The position numbers and the translations under genes are program-made. Below, piece after piece: positions 1 to 12,000 of a stretch of 64,000 bases of DNA; the stretch's first letter is position 1, and every line of letters begins with the position of its first letter. The notes beneath the pieces were generated by a model, which was not told the DNA's origin, ran no database searches, and worked only from the letters and a program-made list of their open reading frames with translations. The stretch is from Sthenelais limicola (lineage: Eukaryota; Annelida; Polychaeta; Phyllodocida; Sigalionidae): contig OW804094.1 in NCBI GenBank assembly GCA_942159475.1, positions 17,940,067-18,004,066 on the forward strand, written 5' to 3'.

Positions 1-214
1 GTACAATTGGTCTTCACCAATCCTCTCAAATAACTCAGATTTCAGGCGAAAATAAAGTTCAAAATACAGTTTAACATAACCAAACAGATTGCTAGAATCA
101 ATGCAATGCCGAATATACTCGAATTTACCTAGTATTGACCAAATTGCAGCCAAATTTAGCAGAATCTACCAAATGTATACAGCTGCCAATTGTACATTTT
201 CTGGAAATCTTATC
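1..214 (-). mobile_element. MITE family 1 copy, cut by the window edge
   Basis: This copy enters already inside one TIR (GTACAATT) and ends near CAATTGTACATTTTCTGG. It contains the family's internal landmarks: a TCTCAAATAAC block, a CTAACCAAACAGATTGCTAG block and an AATTTAGCAGAAT block. Family 1 is ~235 bp, carries no reading frame and is described under the best copies, for example 46749-46981. Confidence 0.85.
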
Positions 215-682
215 CAGTATTTATCGATACTCATGCTTAGTGCATATATAATTCAACTTCAAAGACTACCAGAACAGTAGTATACAGTATACTCAATAAA
301 ATAATTAATAATAATAATTATTTTGGTTTTCTGAAAAAATGAAGTAAAGTTATATTAAAGAAGGAATAGACGAAAATCATAGTCATAAAGATACAAATAA
401 CATGGCACGCGTCGATAAAACCAGAAACAGGGGCTGTGTCACTAAGTAAATATACCATGGGCAGAAAAAAACAGACGCCGTGCGTCAATTCGTGGATACA
501 CCTTTGTTTTCAAACTTACCTCACAGCAGTCTCAGACACACTTTAGAATTGCATAACAATCTGCGAGCTCAATATTAACACTGAAAAAGCTACTCGCAGA
601 TCGTTATGCAATGGGAGCATAAATATATACTATTGTCCGAATCTTGAGTATATAACCCCAATCGTGACCCTATAAGTCAATT

Positions 683-917
683 GGGTCAGGTTTTCAGAAA
701 ATGTACAATTGGCAGGTCTACACATTGAGTGAATTTTGCAAAATTAGGCTGCAATTTGATCAATACTAGGTATATCTGAGTAGATTTGGCATAGCGTTGA
801 TTCTAGCAACCTGTTTGGTTAGGTTGAACTAAATTTTGAACCTGATTAATGTATTAAATTTGGGTTATTTGAGAGGATTGGTGAAGTTGAATTGTACATT
901 TTCTGGCGATTTCACCC
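683..917 (+). mobile_element. MITE family 1 copy
   Basis: The element begins GGGTCAGGTTTTCAGAAAATG and ends in a diverged TTCACCC. Sequence just outside (about 625-680, TATACTATTGTCCGAATCTTG) recurs at about 918-975, so the copy sits inside a short direct duplication. Confidence 0.8.
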
Positions 918-1073
918 ATATACTATTGTCCGAATCTTGAGTATATAACCCCAATCGTGACCCTATAAGTCAATTATATAATATGGAAATATCCTTTTAG
1001 TAGGGCTGGCCAAGCCAAATGCCTGAAGGTATTGAACGGTAACACAATGGCAACACATTCTTGATGAGGCTTT

Positions 1074-1336
1074 GCTGGCCGGCAGCTTTATATGCGTCAG
1101 ATCTTCAAAAAATGTACAATTGGCAGCTGTACACATTTAGTAAATTCCGCTAAATCAGTATTGAAAATGGTCAATACAAGTTATACCTGAGTATATATTT
1201 GTATTGATAACACCTTGATTCAAACAATGTTTTGGGTTGTAATGAAGTGTATTTTGAACCTCACTTTTGTCTTAAATTTGTGTTATTTGAGAGGATTGGT
1301 GATGGCGAATTGTACATTTTCTGGCGGTTTTACCCA
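1074..1336 (+). mobile_element. MITE family 1 copy
   Basis: The left end is diverged (GCGTCAGATCTTCAAAAAATG); the right end is TTCTGGCGGTTTTACCC. Internal landmarks are present in plus order. Confidence 0.75.
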
Positions 1337-1469
1337 TAACCAGCCTCAGCCTGGTGCCAAATGAATGTTTTTTTATCCCCAAGCGACGAGAATAATACTT
1401 TTTTATAAATATATAGCCTCGAACCATTGCTAACGCCTGTGGAAGGTTTCGGTTTAATACCGGCACTAG

Positions 1470-1701
1470 GGACAGCTTTTCAGAAAATGTACAATTGGCA
1501 GCTGTACACATTTAGTCAATTTTGCCAAAATTAGGCTGCAATTTAGCCAATACTTAAATTCGAGTATATTCGGCATCGCATTGATTCTAGCAATCCGTTT
1601 GGCTAGGTTGAACTGTATTTTGAACTTTATTTTCGTCTGAAATGTGGGTTATTTGAGAAGATTCGCGAAGTTGAATTGTACATTTTCTGAAAATCTGACC
1701 C
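1470..1701 (+). mobile_element. MITE family 1 copy
   Basis: The core runs from CAGCTTTTCAGAAAATGTAC to GAAAATCTGACCC. The left terminal GGGTCA is mutated. A truncated right end of the same family follows at about 1820-1865, after a run of about 22 G residues (1751-1772). Confidence 0.8.
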
Positions 1702-1918
1702 ACGTATGTATACCTTTAGTGGATTAAGAACGGGAGCCTGTATGGGCGAGTGGGGGGGGGGGGGGGGGGGGTAGCACCAACCTCTCTTTTGCTGCCAAAA
1801 AGAAGTTGAATTAATTCGAAAATCACATTTGAGATGATTGGTGAAGGCGAATTGTACATTTTCAAATTTATGACTCGATTTTTTTCTATTTTCATTATTG
1901 AAAGCATGTATAATAAAT

Positions 1919-2021
1919 CAGTTAACTAACTCGTTGGTTTCAGTCGTTTGGAATATTGCACACGTTGCTATGCAACTCGTGCAATATTCACAATCCTTCA
2001 ACCAACTCGTTAGTTAATCTG
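1919..2021. repeat. Long near-perfect hairpin (family 3 foldback)
   Basis: GTTAACTAACTCGTTGG on the left pairs with CCAACTCGTTAGTTAA on the right, and the inner arms GAATATTGCAC and GTGCAATATTC also pair, leaving a short loop around the centre. The same hairpin recurs at 4577-4678, 46593-46692 and 56873-56971. Confidence 0.8.
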
Positions 2022-2029
2022 TATTGATA

Positions 2030-2400
2030 TTGATATTGACATTGATATTGATATTGAAGTGTTTCATCCATAAGATCTCTGTAAATGAAAGTTTTCATTT
2101 TTTCAATGCTCCGATTCGTATAAATACGTGTACCAAATTTCAAGGCAGTGTATTAAATATATCCATAAATATGCTCATCCTATAGAGTATATTCAGCTAC
2201 TTTACTATCAATTGTCCGATCAAAAATATTTCAAACTTATTTTTCAAAAATAAAAATCTCAAACTTGAAATATAGAAATACCTTTAATGTTTACTATCAT
2301 TGGAATCGGCTTGATCTCATCTTTTCAAATATGATGACATCTCAAAATTTATATTTTGCGACTTGTGGCTCATTCTCCTGAAACGTCAAATATTAGAGCC
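2030..2400. mobile_element. MITE family 2, degenerate right half
   Basis: A short GATATT-type repeat (2026-2056) leads into family 2 sequence: the ATCGGCTTGATCTCATC block at about 2305 and the terminal block TTTTGCGACTTGTGGCTCAT ending near CCTGAAACG. Confidence 0.7.
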
Positions 2401-2496
2401 ATTATAATCCCCACTCAGTTTACGAGGTAGTTTAGGTCAAACTTATAGAACTTATAGAAATTAAAACACTGTAAGCTGAATCACCCATATATATAT

Positions 2497-2722
2497 GGGT
2501 CAGAAAATGTACAATTCGCCTTCAATCTTCTCAAATAACACAAATCTAAGATAAAAACAAGCTTCAAAATACAGTTCATTATAACCAAACACATTTTTTT
2601 AATCAAGTCAACATCAAAATATACTCAGATATACCTTGTATTGACCATTTTCCACTCGGATTTATCAGAATTTATTAAATGTGTTGATCTGCCAATTTGT
2701 ACATTTTCTGAAGATCTGACCC
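2497..2722 (-). mobile_element. MITE family 1 copy with ATAT target duplication
   Basis: Starts GGGTCAGAAAATGTACAATT and ends AAGATCTGACCC. ATAT lies immediately outside on both sides (2493-2496 and 2723-2726). Confidence 0.85.
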
Positions 2723-2942
2723 ATATACATTTCCGAGCCATACACATTTGGTTCAGCTGCAAGAGAGTTTAGTTACTCAAGTTATGTAAGTTTTGCCCAG
2801 GAAATCATGGTATCCAGTGACCCATGGGACCTATGGATTGAAATGGCCGGCCTTGGACAATTAAGCTTCATTTCCCTTCCTATGCGCTCGTTGTAAACAC
2901 GCCAGCTCCGTAAAGGCGGGTCTCCACCAGACGAGGTGCTTA

Positions 2943-3153
2943 AGGGTGGTCTCCACTGGCTGCGATAAGCTCTGCGGTAAGCCTTGCTATGGTTTGTGCT
3001 GGTTCTGTAGGTGGAGAGGAAGGACGAGGTCTTGCCTACAGGGATCACTGGCCATGTAGGCATAACCTCGCCACTTCTCACCGTCACAGCACCATCGCAA
3101 GGCTTACCGTAGAGCTTACCGCAGAGCTTACCGCAGCCAGTGGAGACCACCCT
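2943..3153. mobile_element. Harbinger-type MITE with TTA target duplication
   Basis: This 211-bp foldback element has ~20-bp TIRs (AGGGTGGTCTCCACTGGCTG, with its complement at the right end). TTA flanks it on both sides (2940-2942 and 3154-3156), the target duplication expected of PIF/Harbinger elements. The interior repeats AAGC and GTAAGC motifs in inverted order. A second copy is at 51841-52054. Its TIRs differ from those of the 10-kb Harbinger at 8477-18597. Confidence 0.85.
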
Positions 3154-3157
3154 TTAT

Positions 3158-3932
3158 CGGTCAGATCGTCAGAAAATTACAATAGGGGATTTGCATGTGC
3201 CACTGCGCATGTCTTTTACAGTGCATCCTGGGATAGATTCTATTGAAATCTGACATACAAATATTGGCACATTTTTATCGAAAATTGCAAGAATGTTTTC
3301 ACCAATATCAGAGTTTGTCTAAATTATCTATGAAAACCAAATGCATGATGGGAAAGATGGGGACTTGTGTTATGGAAACATGCCTAACACATTGATATTG
3401 ACAATAGAGCATTGATGAATAGTCCCTGCTGAAGATGACATGTTTTTTTATAGATTTGCACTGTACCATTAGTCCTATAATGCGATTCGAGATTCAAAAT
3501 GGCGGCTATGCAAATCCCCTATTGGCAGCTCTACACATTAAGGAGATTCTACTAAATTAGGCTGAAAAATGATGAATAGCGGGTATATCTGAGTTTATCA
3601 CACTATTAAACTGGAATGATGCCATGATTTATTCTAGACAATTCAACACTCAGGAATGTAAACATATGTTTTTTTGTTGTTTTTTTATTTCATTTACAGG
3701 CCAAATCATTAAATTACAGACAATGATAAATTACAAAAAAACGCAATTGTCGTTCGACGACGTATTTCGAGCGTTGACTCATGTTATTCATCTGTTATTT
3801 GATATCGCATTGATTTAAACTATCAGTTCTGTTATGTTTAAAACTGCATTCTGAAGCTCATTTTTGTCTTAAACGTGAGTTATTTGAAAGGATTAGTGAA
3901 GGCGAATTGTACATTTTCTGGTGACCTGGCCC
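3158..3932 (+). mobile_element. MITE family 1 copy broken by two insertions
   Basis: The left end GGTCAGATCGTCAGAAAAT is followed by a foldback element (3181-3523). The MITE resumes at TTGGCAGCTC, is interrupted again at about 3596-3792, and resumes with GATATCGCATTGATTTAAA to end near GACCTGGCCC. Confidence 0.75.
3181..3523. mobile_element. TIR element with AATAGGGGATTTGCAT ends, nested in a MITE
   Basis: The TIRs are AATAGGGGATTTGCAT and ATGCAAATCCCCTATT, about 343 bp apart. Next to the right TIR is TTCAAAATGGCGGCT. A second full copy in opposite orientation lies at 41837-42183 and a partial one starts at about 35388. There is no coding frame. Confidence 0.85.
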
Positions 3933-3963
3933 TTATGGCAGCTAATATGCGGTTTGATAGTTA

Positions 3964-4382
3964 TTAGGGAGTTTCGACAGACGCTCCTCAGGAGCAAACC
4001 CGTACCTATCGGGCGGAATTAGGTCACTATGTCAGGTTGTGCATGGGTAATGAGGGTCAATACCGGCCTCTGCTGAGGAGTATACGTAAGAAAGGCACTT
4101 GTTGCGGGGATTATACCTAAGTATATGACGAACTATCTAGCCATTTTACATTTAAAAAAAAGGTTTGGGAACACTATTAAACATGTTGTTGATGTCCTTG
4201 CCTAGCAAGTTTGGTGATAGTTAACACTTTTATCGCAGAAAGCATGGTTAAAAAAACACTACTATAGCGTCGGAGACCCGGTCAGAGACCTCCATCTTGG
4301 GTGCCGACCTGACCACGCATCCCTAAAGTAATAAGGATACGGATACGGTTGCGGATAGGTGAGCGGTGTCGAAACTCCCTAA
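3964..4382. mobile_element. 419-bp TIR element
   Basis: Ends TTAGGGAGTTTCGACA and TGTCGAAACTCCCTAA are exact complements. A palindromic TA inside each end fits a TA target duplication with TIR GGGAGTTTCGACA. The interior has no long frame. Confidence 0.8.
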
Positions 4383-4388
4383 TGTCAT

Positions 4389-4750
4389 TTATTATACGCA
4401 TTGCTCTGAAAACATATCTAGAGTGAGTTACGCATAGAGCGTATTTCACTAGTTAGTTATGTAGGGTTGTCATGGCAACCGATTTGTTTTTGAACGAAGA
4501 TTATTGCTGAAATTCAAATTTATGACGCGATTTTTTTCCATTTTCATGATTAAAAACATATATATATATAATACATCTGTTAACTAATGCGTTGGTTTCA
4601 GTCACTTAGAATATTGCACTCATTGCTACGCGACTCGTGCAATATTCACGCTCCTTCAACCAACTTGTTAGTTGACCTGTATTTAATATTAATTATTATA
4701 TACGCATTATTCTGAAAACAGCGTATCTAGAGTGATTTACGCATAATATC
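4389..4750. mobile_element. Family 3 repeat with internal hairpin
   Basis: Starts ACGCATTGCTCTGAAAACA with TATCTAGAGTGA, contains GTTGTCATGGCAACC and the long hairpin (4577-4678), and closes with a second copy of the ACGCATTATTCTGAAAACA block. Related copies are at 46406-46700 and 56873-57157. The region after it (4751-5065) is AT-rich, with no gene seen. Confidence 0.7.
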
Positions 4751-5065
4751 AATTATTACAAAGAACCTATATTGCACAAGACCCTGTTATGTAACATTAC
4801 GTAACATTGTGTAACCTCATTATATTTATATTAATTATTAATTATCACCCATTTATTAAATCATCATATTACTAAAATCGCTAATTATGCTTAGCTGCCC
4901 AGTACTGTAGAAGTCTACTTATACACGCTGTGACATGGATATTACATAACGGGACCAGCTCCATTTGTCATTATTATAATAATATTTGCATTGCGAATAA
5001 ACGCAACGACTGCAAAGGGAAAGCCTTTGAGTCAAGCCTTTATCTACATGTCTGGCCATGTATAT

Positions 5066-5299
5066 GGGTCAGATTTTGAGAAAATGTACAATTCGCCTTC
5101 ACCAATCCTCTCAAATAACCCACATTCAAGACTAAAATAAGATTCAAAATGCAGTTTAACATAACATAACTGATACTTTAAGTCAATGCGATACCAAATA
5201 TACTCAGATATACTCAGTATTCATCATTTTTCAGCCTAATTTAGCAAAATTTACCAAATGTGTTGTTCTGCCAATTGTACATTTTCTGAAAATCTGGCC
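5066..5299 (-). mobile_element. MITE family 1 copy
   Basis: Begins GGGTCAGATTTTGAGAAAATG and ends GAAAATCTGGCC; the last terminal bases are mutated. Confidence 0.8.
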
Positions 5300-5372
5300 A
5301 TGTATATATATTGCTGCCCCAGGCAATCTATGCTTGTAAAACAGCCTTAATTGTTATTGATCAAAATGTCGT

Positions 5373-5607
5373 GGGTGAAGTTGCCAGAAAATGCACAATC
5401 TACACTTCTACACATCTCTCAAATTCTGCTAAATTGGAGTGAAAAATGATAAATACTGAGTATATCTGAGTGTATTCTGTATTGTATTCATTCAATAAAT
5501 CTATCTGGTTATGTTGAACTGTATTTTGAACTTGATCTTCATCGGAAATTTGGGTTAATTGAGGGGATTGGTGAAGGCCAATTGTACATTTTCTGAAGAC
5601 TTGACCC
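5373..5607 (+). mobile_element. MITE family 1 copy
   Basis: Begins GGGTGAAGTTGCCAGAAAATG, a recurrent terminal variant, and ends CTGAAGACTTGACCC. Confidence 0.8.
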
Positions 5608-5764
5608 TCCTATGAACAACACTGCCTACAAAGGCATTGAGGGAATTATACCACCCCACCCACCCCCGACATACATCCCCTAAGTGCTACGCATTGAAAA
5701 CCTGCACCTAGACCTGAGTGGATTACATAAGAGGCCTCAGCATTCTATTGTTACTGTAATACAA

Positions 5765-5997
5765 GGGTCAGATTTTCAGAAAATGTAAAATTCGCCTTCA
5801 CCAATCCTCTCAATCCTCCCACATTTCAGACAAAAATCAGCTTCAAAATACAATTTAACATAATAGAACTGATCAATACTTTAAATCAAGGCTCAGAATA
5901 TACTCAGATATACCCGATATTCATTTTTCAGCCAAATTTAGCATAATTTACTAAATGTGTAGAGCTGCTGATTGTACATTTTCTGAAAATCTGACCC
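5765..5997 (-). mobile_element. MITE family 1 copy
   Basis: Begins GGGTCAGATTTTCAGAAAATG and ends GAAAATCTGACCC. It lies 62 bp upstream of the first exon found for the HIT/GalT-like gene. Confidence 0.85.
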
Positions 5998-6059
5998 CCA
6001 ACCTGACATACGAAATCGATTATAGATTCCTAAACGCCATGTATTTCTGTTATTTCCAG

Positions 6060-9000
6060 TGTCAACAATCTAGCCAAAGACGCTAAAAAGAGCTGTGATT
6101 TCTGCAACTATAGCACGTAAGTGGAACCTCTAGTTTGCAACATTTGACCGTAACAACATTGTTGTTGTGGGATATTGGGGAAAAGCAAATGTGATGTGAA
6201 AATGAGTCAGACGTCGCAAAAGTTACATTTTTCAAAGTATTTTGTCCACAACATCTCTTTGTGGGAATGTTCTAATTTCTAATCTAATGCATGTACCAAA
6301 TTCCCAGATCATGTATATGGGTCAGATTGTCAGAAAATGTACAATTGGCAGCTTTACACTTTTAGGAACTTCTGCTAAATTAGGCTGAAAAATGATAAAT
6401 ACCAGGTATATTTGAGTATATTTGGTATCGCATTGATTTAAAGTATCAGTTCTGTTGTGTTAAACTGCATTTTGAATCTCATTTTTGTCTTAAATTTGAG
6501 TTATTTGAGAGGATTGGTGAAGGCGAATTGTACATTTTCTGAAAATCTGACCCATATATCTATGCACTTCAAAGCGTATCCTGTAGAGTATATTTAGCTA
6601 CTTCAATGTATAGTAAATATTTATGTCCAAAGCAACTTTATTTTGCATCCAACGCACAACCTGCGGTCGCTTGTTGGATACAAAATAAAGTTTTAACTCG
6701 AGCCATTGAATCACACTTGGGTCAGAAAATGTACAATTGGCAGCTGTACATATTTAGTAAATTCTGCTAAATTAGGCTGCAATTTGGTCAATATTTGGTA
6801 AATTCGAGTATATTCGGCATTGCATTGATTCTAGCAATCTGTTTGGTTAGGTTGAACTGTATTTTGAACTTTATTTTCATCTGAAATTTGGGTTATTTGA
6901 GAAGATTGGCGAAGTTGAATTGTACATTTTCCGAAAATCTGACCCACTTGTAGTTCCTAACCTCGCATACAGTTCCATCTAAATACCTCTGACCTGGATG
7001 GTATGGAGAGCCATAGGCCATAGCATTGGAACACCGTATCACCCTCTGGGCGGTATTTGCATATCATTTTTGTTGAAAAAATAGGCCCATGTTCCCATCC
7101 TTATTTTCTATATTTAAATAATTATTTTTGCGGAAAAAAGACTTGTTATACATCGTATGTAATGATATAATAATAATCATAATGATAAGCAGCTGTGAAA
7201 CTGCGCACTTATTGCATATTTAAATAAAAAAATAAAAAATTTCACTATTTGTTCACCCAAAAAATCGGGGGAGGTATGATAAATACAAAATTGACTTCTG
7301 GCAGTGTATGAGATGGTTATCTCCCTTGGGCTATGCAATTTCGTCAGGTGCTACGCACCCTTACGAAATTGCTACGCCCACCTCTCACACAGCCAGGAAT
7401 ACAATTTGTCTATTCATTATATGATCAGACATTTTGTATTGATTTGATTCTTTCTGTACGTAACCAATACTTGGGGCAGATGAAAAACGCCAAAATGGGG
7501 ATCTGTATTCAAAGTCTAAATAAAATATTTTTAAAAAAAACTAAAACCATAAATCAGGCATGTATTAGAGCAACTGAAGTGCCTGGATCTCGTGGGTGAA
7601 ATCGCCAGAAAATGTACAATTCGCCTTCACCAATCCTCTCAAATAATCCAAATTTAAGACAAAAATAGGGTTCAAATACAGCCCAACATAAGCCAACAGA
7701 TTGTCTCAGTCAAGGCAATACGAAATATACCCAGATATATCTAGTATTTATCATTTCCCAGCCTAATTTCTCAGAATTTCATAAATAGTAGAGCTGGCGA
7801 TTGTACAATTTTCTAGGCGATCTGACCCATCATGCTGTCCTCTCTGAAGTTTGGAGCATAAACAATTCTTTTATTATTATTATTCTAGGTCTACAGCTTA
7901 TGATGTATTTGGGAGGATAGAGTCGACCCATTGTGTAACTATAGCCAACGCCTTCAAGCTGGACACCTACCACTCCCTCGTGGTTCCTAAGCAACACCAC
8001 CCCCTAGGCTGGACCCTAGAGGTGCTGACCGATGTCTTCCACGTAGCACAACTATGGTTGGTTTGTTATAAGGTTTTTATTCAGCTATACATTATGCAAC
8101 ATGTACATTGTCCTCAGTAATGGCTGATCATTATATTCTATCAAAAAAATAAGAATATTTTTTAATCAAGAAGCAAAGTATATAGATAGAACCTGATGAG
8201 AATGTGGTACAAGGGACACACTTGCACTGTCCAAGATGTTTGGTTTTTTTTCATTGCCCACGAGCCGATAGGCGAGTGGGTTACGAAAAAAAACCCATCA
8301 AGAACAGTGTAATAGTGTCCTGAGTTCCACATTTGAAATTAGGTTCTATATTTACTCCCATGTTGCTATGCTTACCTTATATGGCTATGTTTACTGAGGG
8401 GAGGAAGTCATACCACCAGGGAGGTATACACAGAGGGAGTGGAAGCGAGGTTCCATGCATGGTACCCCCATAGTTAAGCCGTGAATACACAGTCACGATT
8501 TCGAAAACAGCTGCGATTTCAGCATCTGCGACAAATCGCCGTTAAAATCGGCCGACATCAGCGCCGATTTCACGAAGATCGCAGATCAGTGTTTACTCCT
8601 ACACATGCACGATTTAGGCACGATATGGACTGCATTTATATCGTGGTAGAAATCGTGGGTAAAACATGCGAGTTGGACTTCATGAGCCGGCGCGTACAGC
8701 TACCGCTAGGTGGTGTGAGTCACTCGGGACTTTTACGCGCGAAACGTGCATCGGCTCCTCTTTCTTCTCCATCTCAAAATGGCGGATCGAGATGTTTTCC
8801 TGCCCGCAGTTGCTGCCGTGGCTGGTGCAGTAGCCATGTTAAATGCGGCGATCCTTGAGGAAGAGGCGATCGGTAAACCCAAGAGGATCTGGCGAAAGGA
8901 CTGGTTGGGTCGACGTGATGATGGTACTCAAGCCAACACCATCTTTAAGCTGTACCAGGAGCTACTTGACGTAAGTTGTTGTTGTTGTTATTATACATGA

Positions 9001-12000
9001 GCCCATACGTTTACCCATGTAAGTGACTCTCAGTCACTGTGTGCTTATCTTCGTCTGCGGTGTCCTAATAGCATTAGTGAAATAATGTCATCGGTGACAT
9101 ATATAATTCTATTTTGGACATATCTGCTAATTATTTTGTTGAGCCTGTTGATTATTGTTGATTATTTTTTTTACTTATATCACTTGTTCAAGATCGATTG
9201 AATATAATTATTTAATTTGGAATCAATTGACTGTCTGAGAAATTTTAAATCCATAATATAATAACAATTATTAATGCCCAGGTAGCTTCTTAGTCGGTGG
9301 GAGTAAATTAAAAATTCGCTTGACTCTATATGTATACTTTCTATGAATATCATTGCTAAGCAACAGTCACACAAATAATAAATACACAACACCTCCAGCA
9401 CGTTTCTACTTCTCTATTATTTAACACTTCTCGTTTTACAAAAACATCTGAGACGTTACATATTTACACAACGTTTAAATGTGATAAGTTATATAATCGA
9501 ACAATACACCTCGATTACTGGGCTATTTAACATCATATAAGTACATCTTATATCTAAGCTTTAAGCAGGGCAGTGCGAGTGAAAGACCATAGACCAGATC
9601 AGATAGGATAGAATTTAAGAAATGAAGAAAGACAAATAGAGCTGAAAAAGAAGCGAAGGTTTAAGCTTTGCGTTACAAGCTAAATAATTGTAAAAACAGC
9701 AATAAGTCCACCAAGATAAGATCTCATAGTCCACACTAAATAAAACACTAAATCAAATAGTCCGCACTTATTAAGTCAGTCCACACATCTGTATGTATAA
9801 TTGACACACGTAATAATAGTCCAAAACTGACATGCTTGTTCCCCCCATATGTAGATGGAGGTATGTTCTAGTGCATGTGTTCCTGTGGTCAACGTTGTTT
9901 CTTTTCATGGGTGGTTCTTTTGCGGACTTCTCTCTTGGTGGCTCATGGTGGTGGCAGCTACACTGCAAATTAAAAATTTTAAATAAAAATCAATTTCCCT
10001 CCACCATCTTGTTGCTATTTTTTAAACAGTTTTAGCATCATTTTATTTATGTAATATTTTATTAGAAAATTTTAGAACTGATTAAAACGGATAATTTAGT
10101 TGTATTACACTATTCCTATGCATTAATATCTGCAACACTGTTAGGCAAACTTACACTGAGGCGCAAGTGCTCGTGTTGTGTGGGTGACTTCTCCGTCCGT
10201 TACACTGGTCAGTTCAAGGTCGTTGCCCAGAAAACACAACCGGAATACCATCTCTCCGTTTTCTGGGGACCGAATCACCTGGATCCACACAGGGCATGGT
10301 GCCATCAGAGTTTCTGTTAGGAGGATTGCTTGGTACCATACTCGCAAGTGTACACGCAAGGTGTTCTCCTCTTTTCTGTACACAGCCTCTACGCGCCACC
10401 CGTCCACCGTGGCATAATCCATTCTGTAAAGTATAAAATGATCAACTTTTAAATTCAAGACCTTATTTCATGTAAAATATTTTGTCGTGATAATTCTTAA
10501 TTAGCCTCTAGCAACATTTGTACATTTCTAACCAACAGACGCCCCATTCAGACTGTCATATGACCAGGTCATGCACATGTACACCCACCCGCCCTCCTCG
10601 CTCGGACATTTGGCTGACTATAGATGTTTCCAAATGAACTATTTATACATCGATTATAAATCCACACAGAACAGTAAAAGACTACTTAGTTACTTCATAG
10701 TATGCTATACATGTTGCAGCATCATAATAATCATAATTTAAACAATATAAGCCAATACTTACTCATTCACTTGCAAAAATTCTCCCTCGATAATCACTAA
10801 CGTTACTTCAATCCTAAAAAGCTTTTCAAAATGGCGGAATCGCCAAGATGCATGGGAAAATGGCCAAAATATATATTCCATCCAGAAAACGAAACAACCC
10901 CAGATCAGCAAAAGTTGCCCTTTGACCCTGTCGCGACGCTCTTTCCTCCGATCAGGCCGATCAGACCGGGCGCGCGGTAGCGCGCTTCGCCTCTGTGACA
11001 AGCGCCCACACCTGCTATATACATATATGTCCGAACCGAAACGAAAAACCTGTACTAAAACATAGGTCTTCGGATTTAAAAAGGCTGAAATTGTCCATTG
11101 AAAGATAGTATGTACATAGTGGTGCTTTTATAATTTTTTTAAATCATGTTAAATCATGTTAAATATTGCTAAAGTTGATAAACCATATTTATGCAACTTT
11201 AGGTAACGATTCCAAAGTTGATCTGTCACTCAATCCAGTTGATCTGTCACTCAATCCAGAACAGTGAACAGTGGCCAAATTTTTTTTTATTTTATCATTT
11301 GTAACAGCAGAATTGTTCCTTTCATAGGATGGGGAGACCAACCACTTGATGCGCACATTGAGGATGCCGCCTGCAGTGTTCGAGGAGTTGTTGGAGGCCT
11401 TGCGACCCGAAATCACCAAAAAGACGACCTACTGGCGCAAGCCAATACCGGCTGAGGACCGGTTGTGTATCACCTTGCGATTTTTGTGCCTAGGTCAGTT
11501 CAATACTTAATTTATTCATTTACACTTCTTTGTCATCATTAACATACTTCATGAGGATCAGCCATTTAATTTCATAAACTAAGCACTAATCATATATGTG
11601 ATCATGATGGTATTGTGACTTTTATAGCTGATCCAATTCTTCAATAGCTTCTCCACTAATCACTAATCATAGACATGATGTCATTGTAAATTTCAGGCGA
11701 TGGATTCTGGTCCCTACATGAGCAGTTTAGAGTTGGTCCCTGCACGGTAGCGGTCATCATATACGACACCTGCCGTGCCATCTACAGAGTATTGCAACCC
11801 TTGTGGATGAAGGTAATAAAAAGGCATAAATGCAAATCATAATTAAATCAGTTGACATAGACCTACTGCGTATGGGAAATGGGAATACTTTAGTGATGAA
11901 TGCTGTGTGTAATTTCCAGTAGGGCAATATAAACCACATTAAAGTTGTATAAAGTGTGATGCTGTTAAAATAAGTCAGTGATATCAGTGATCAATGATAA

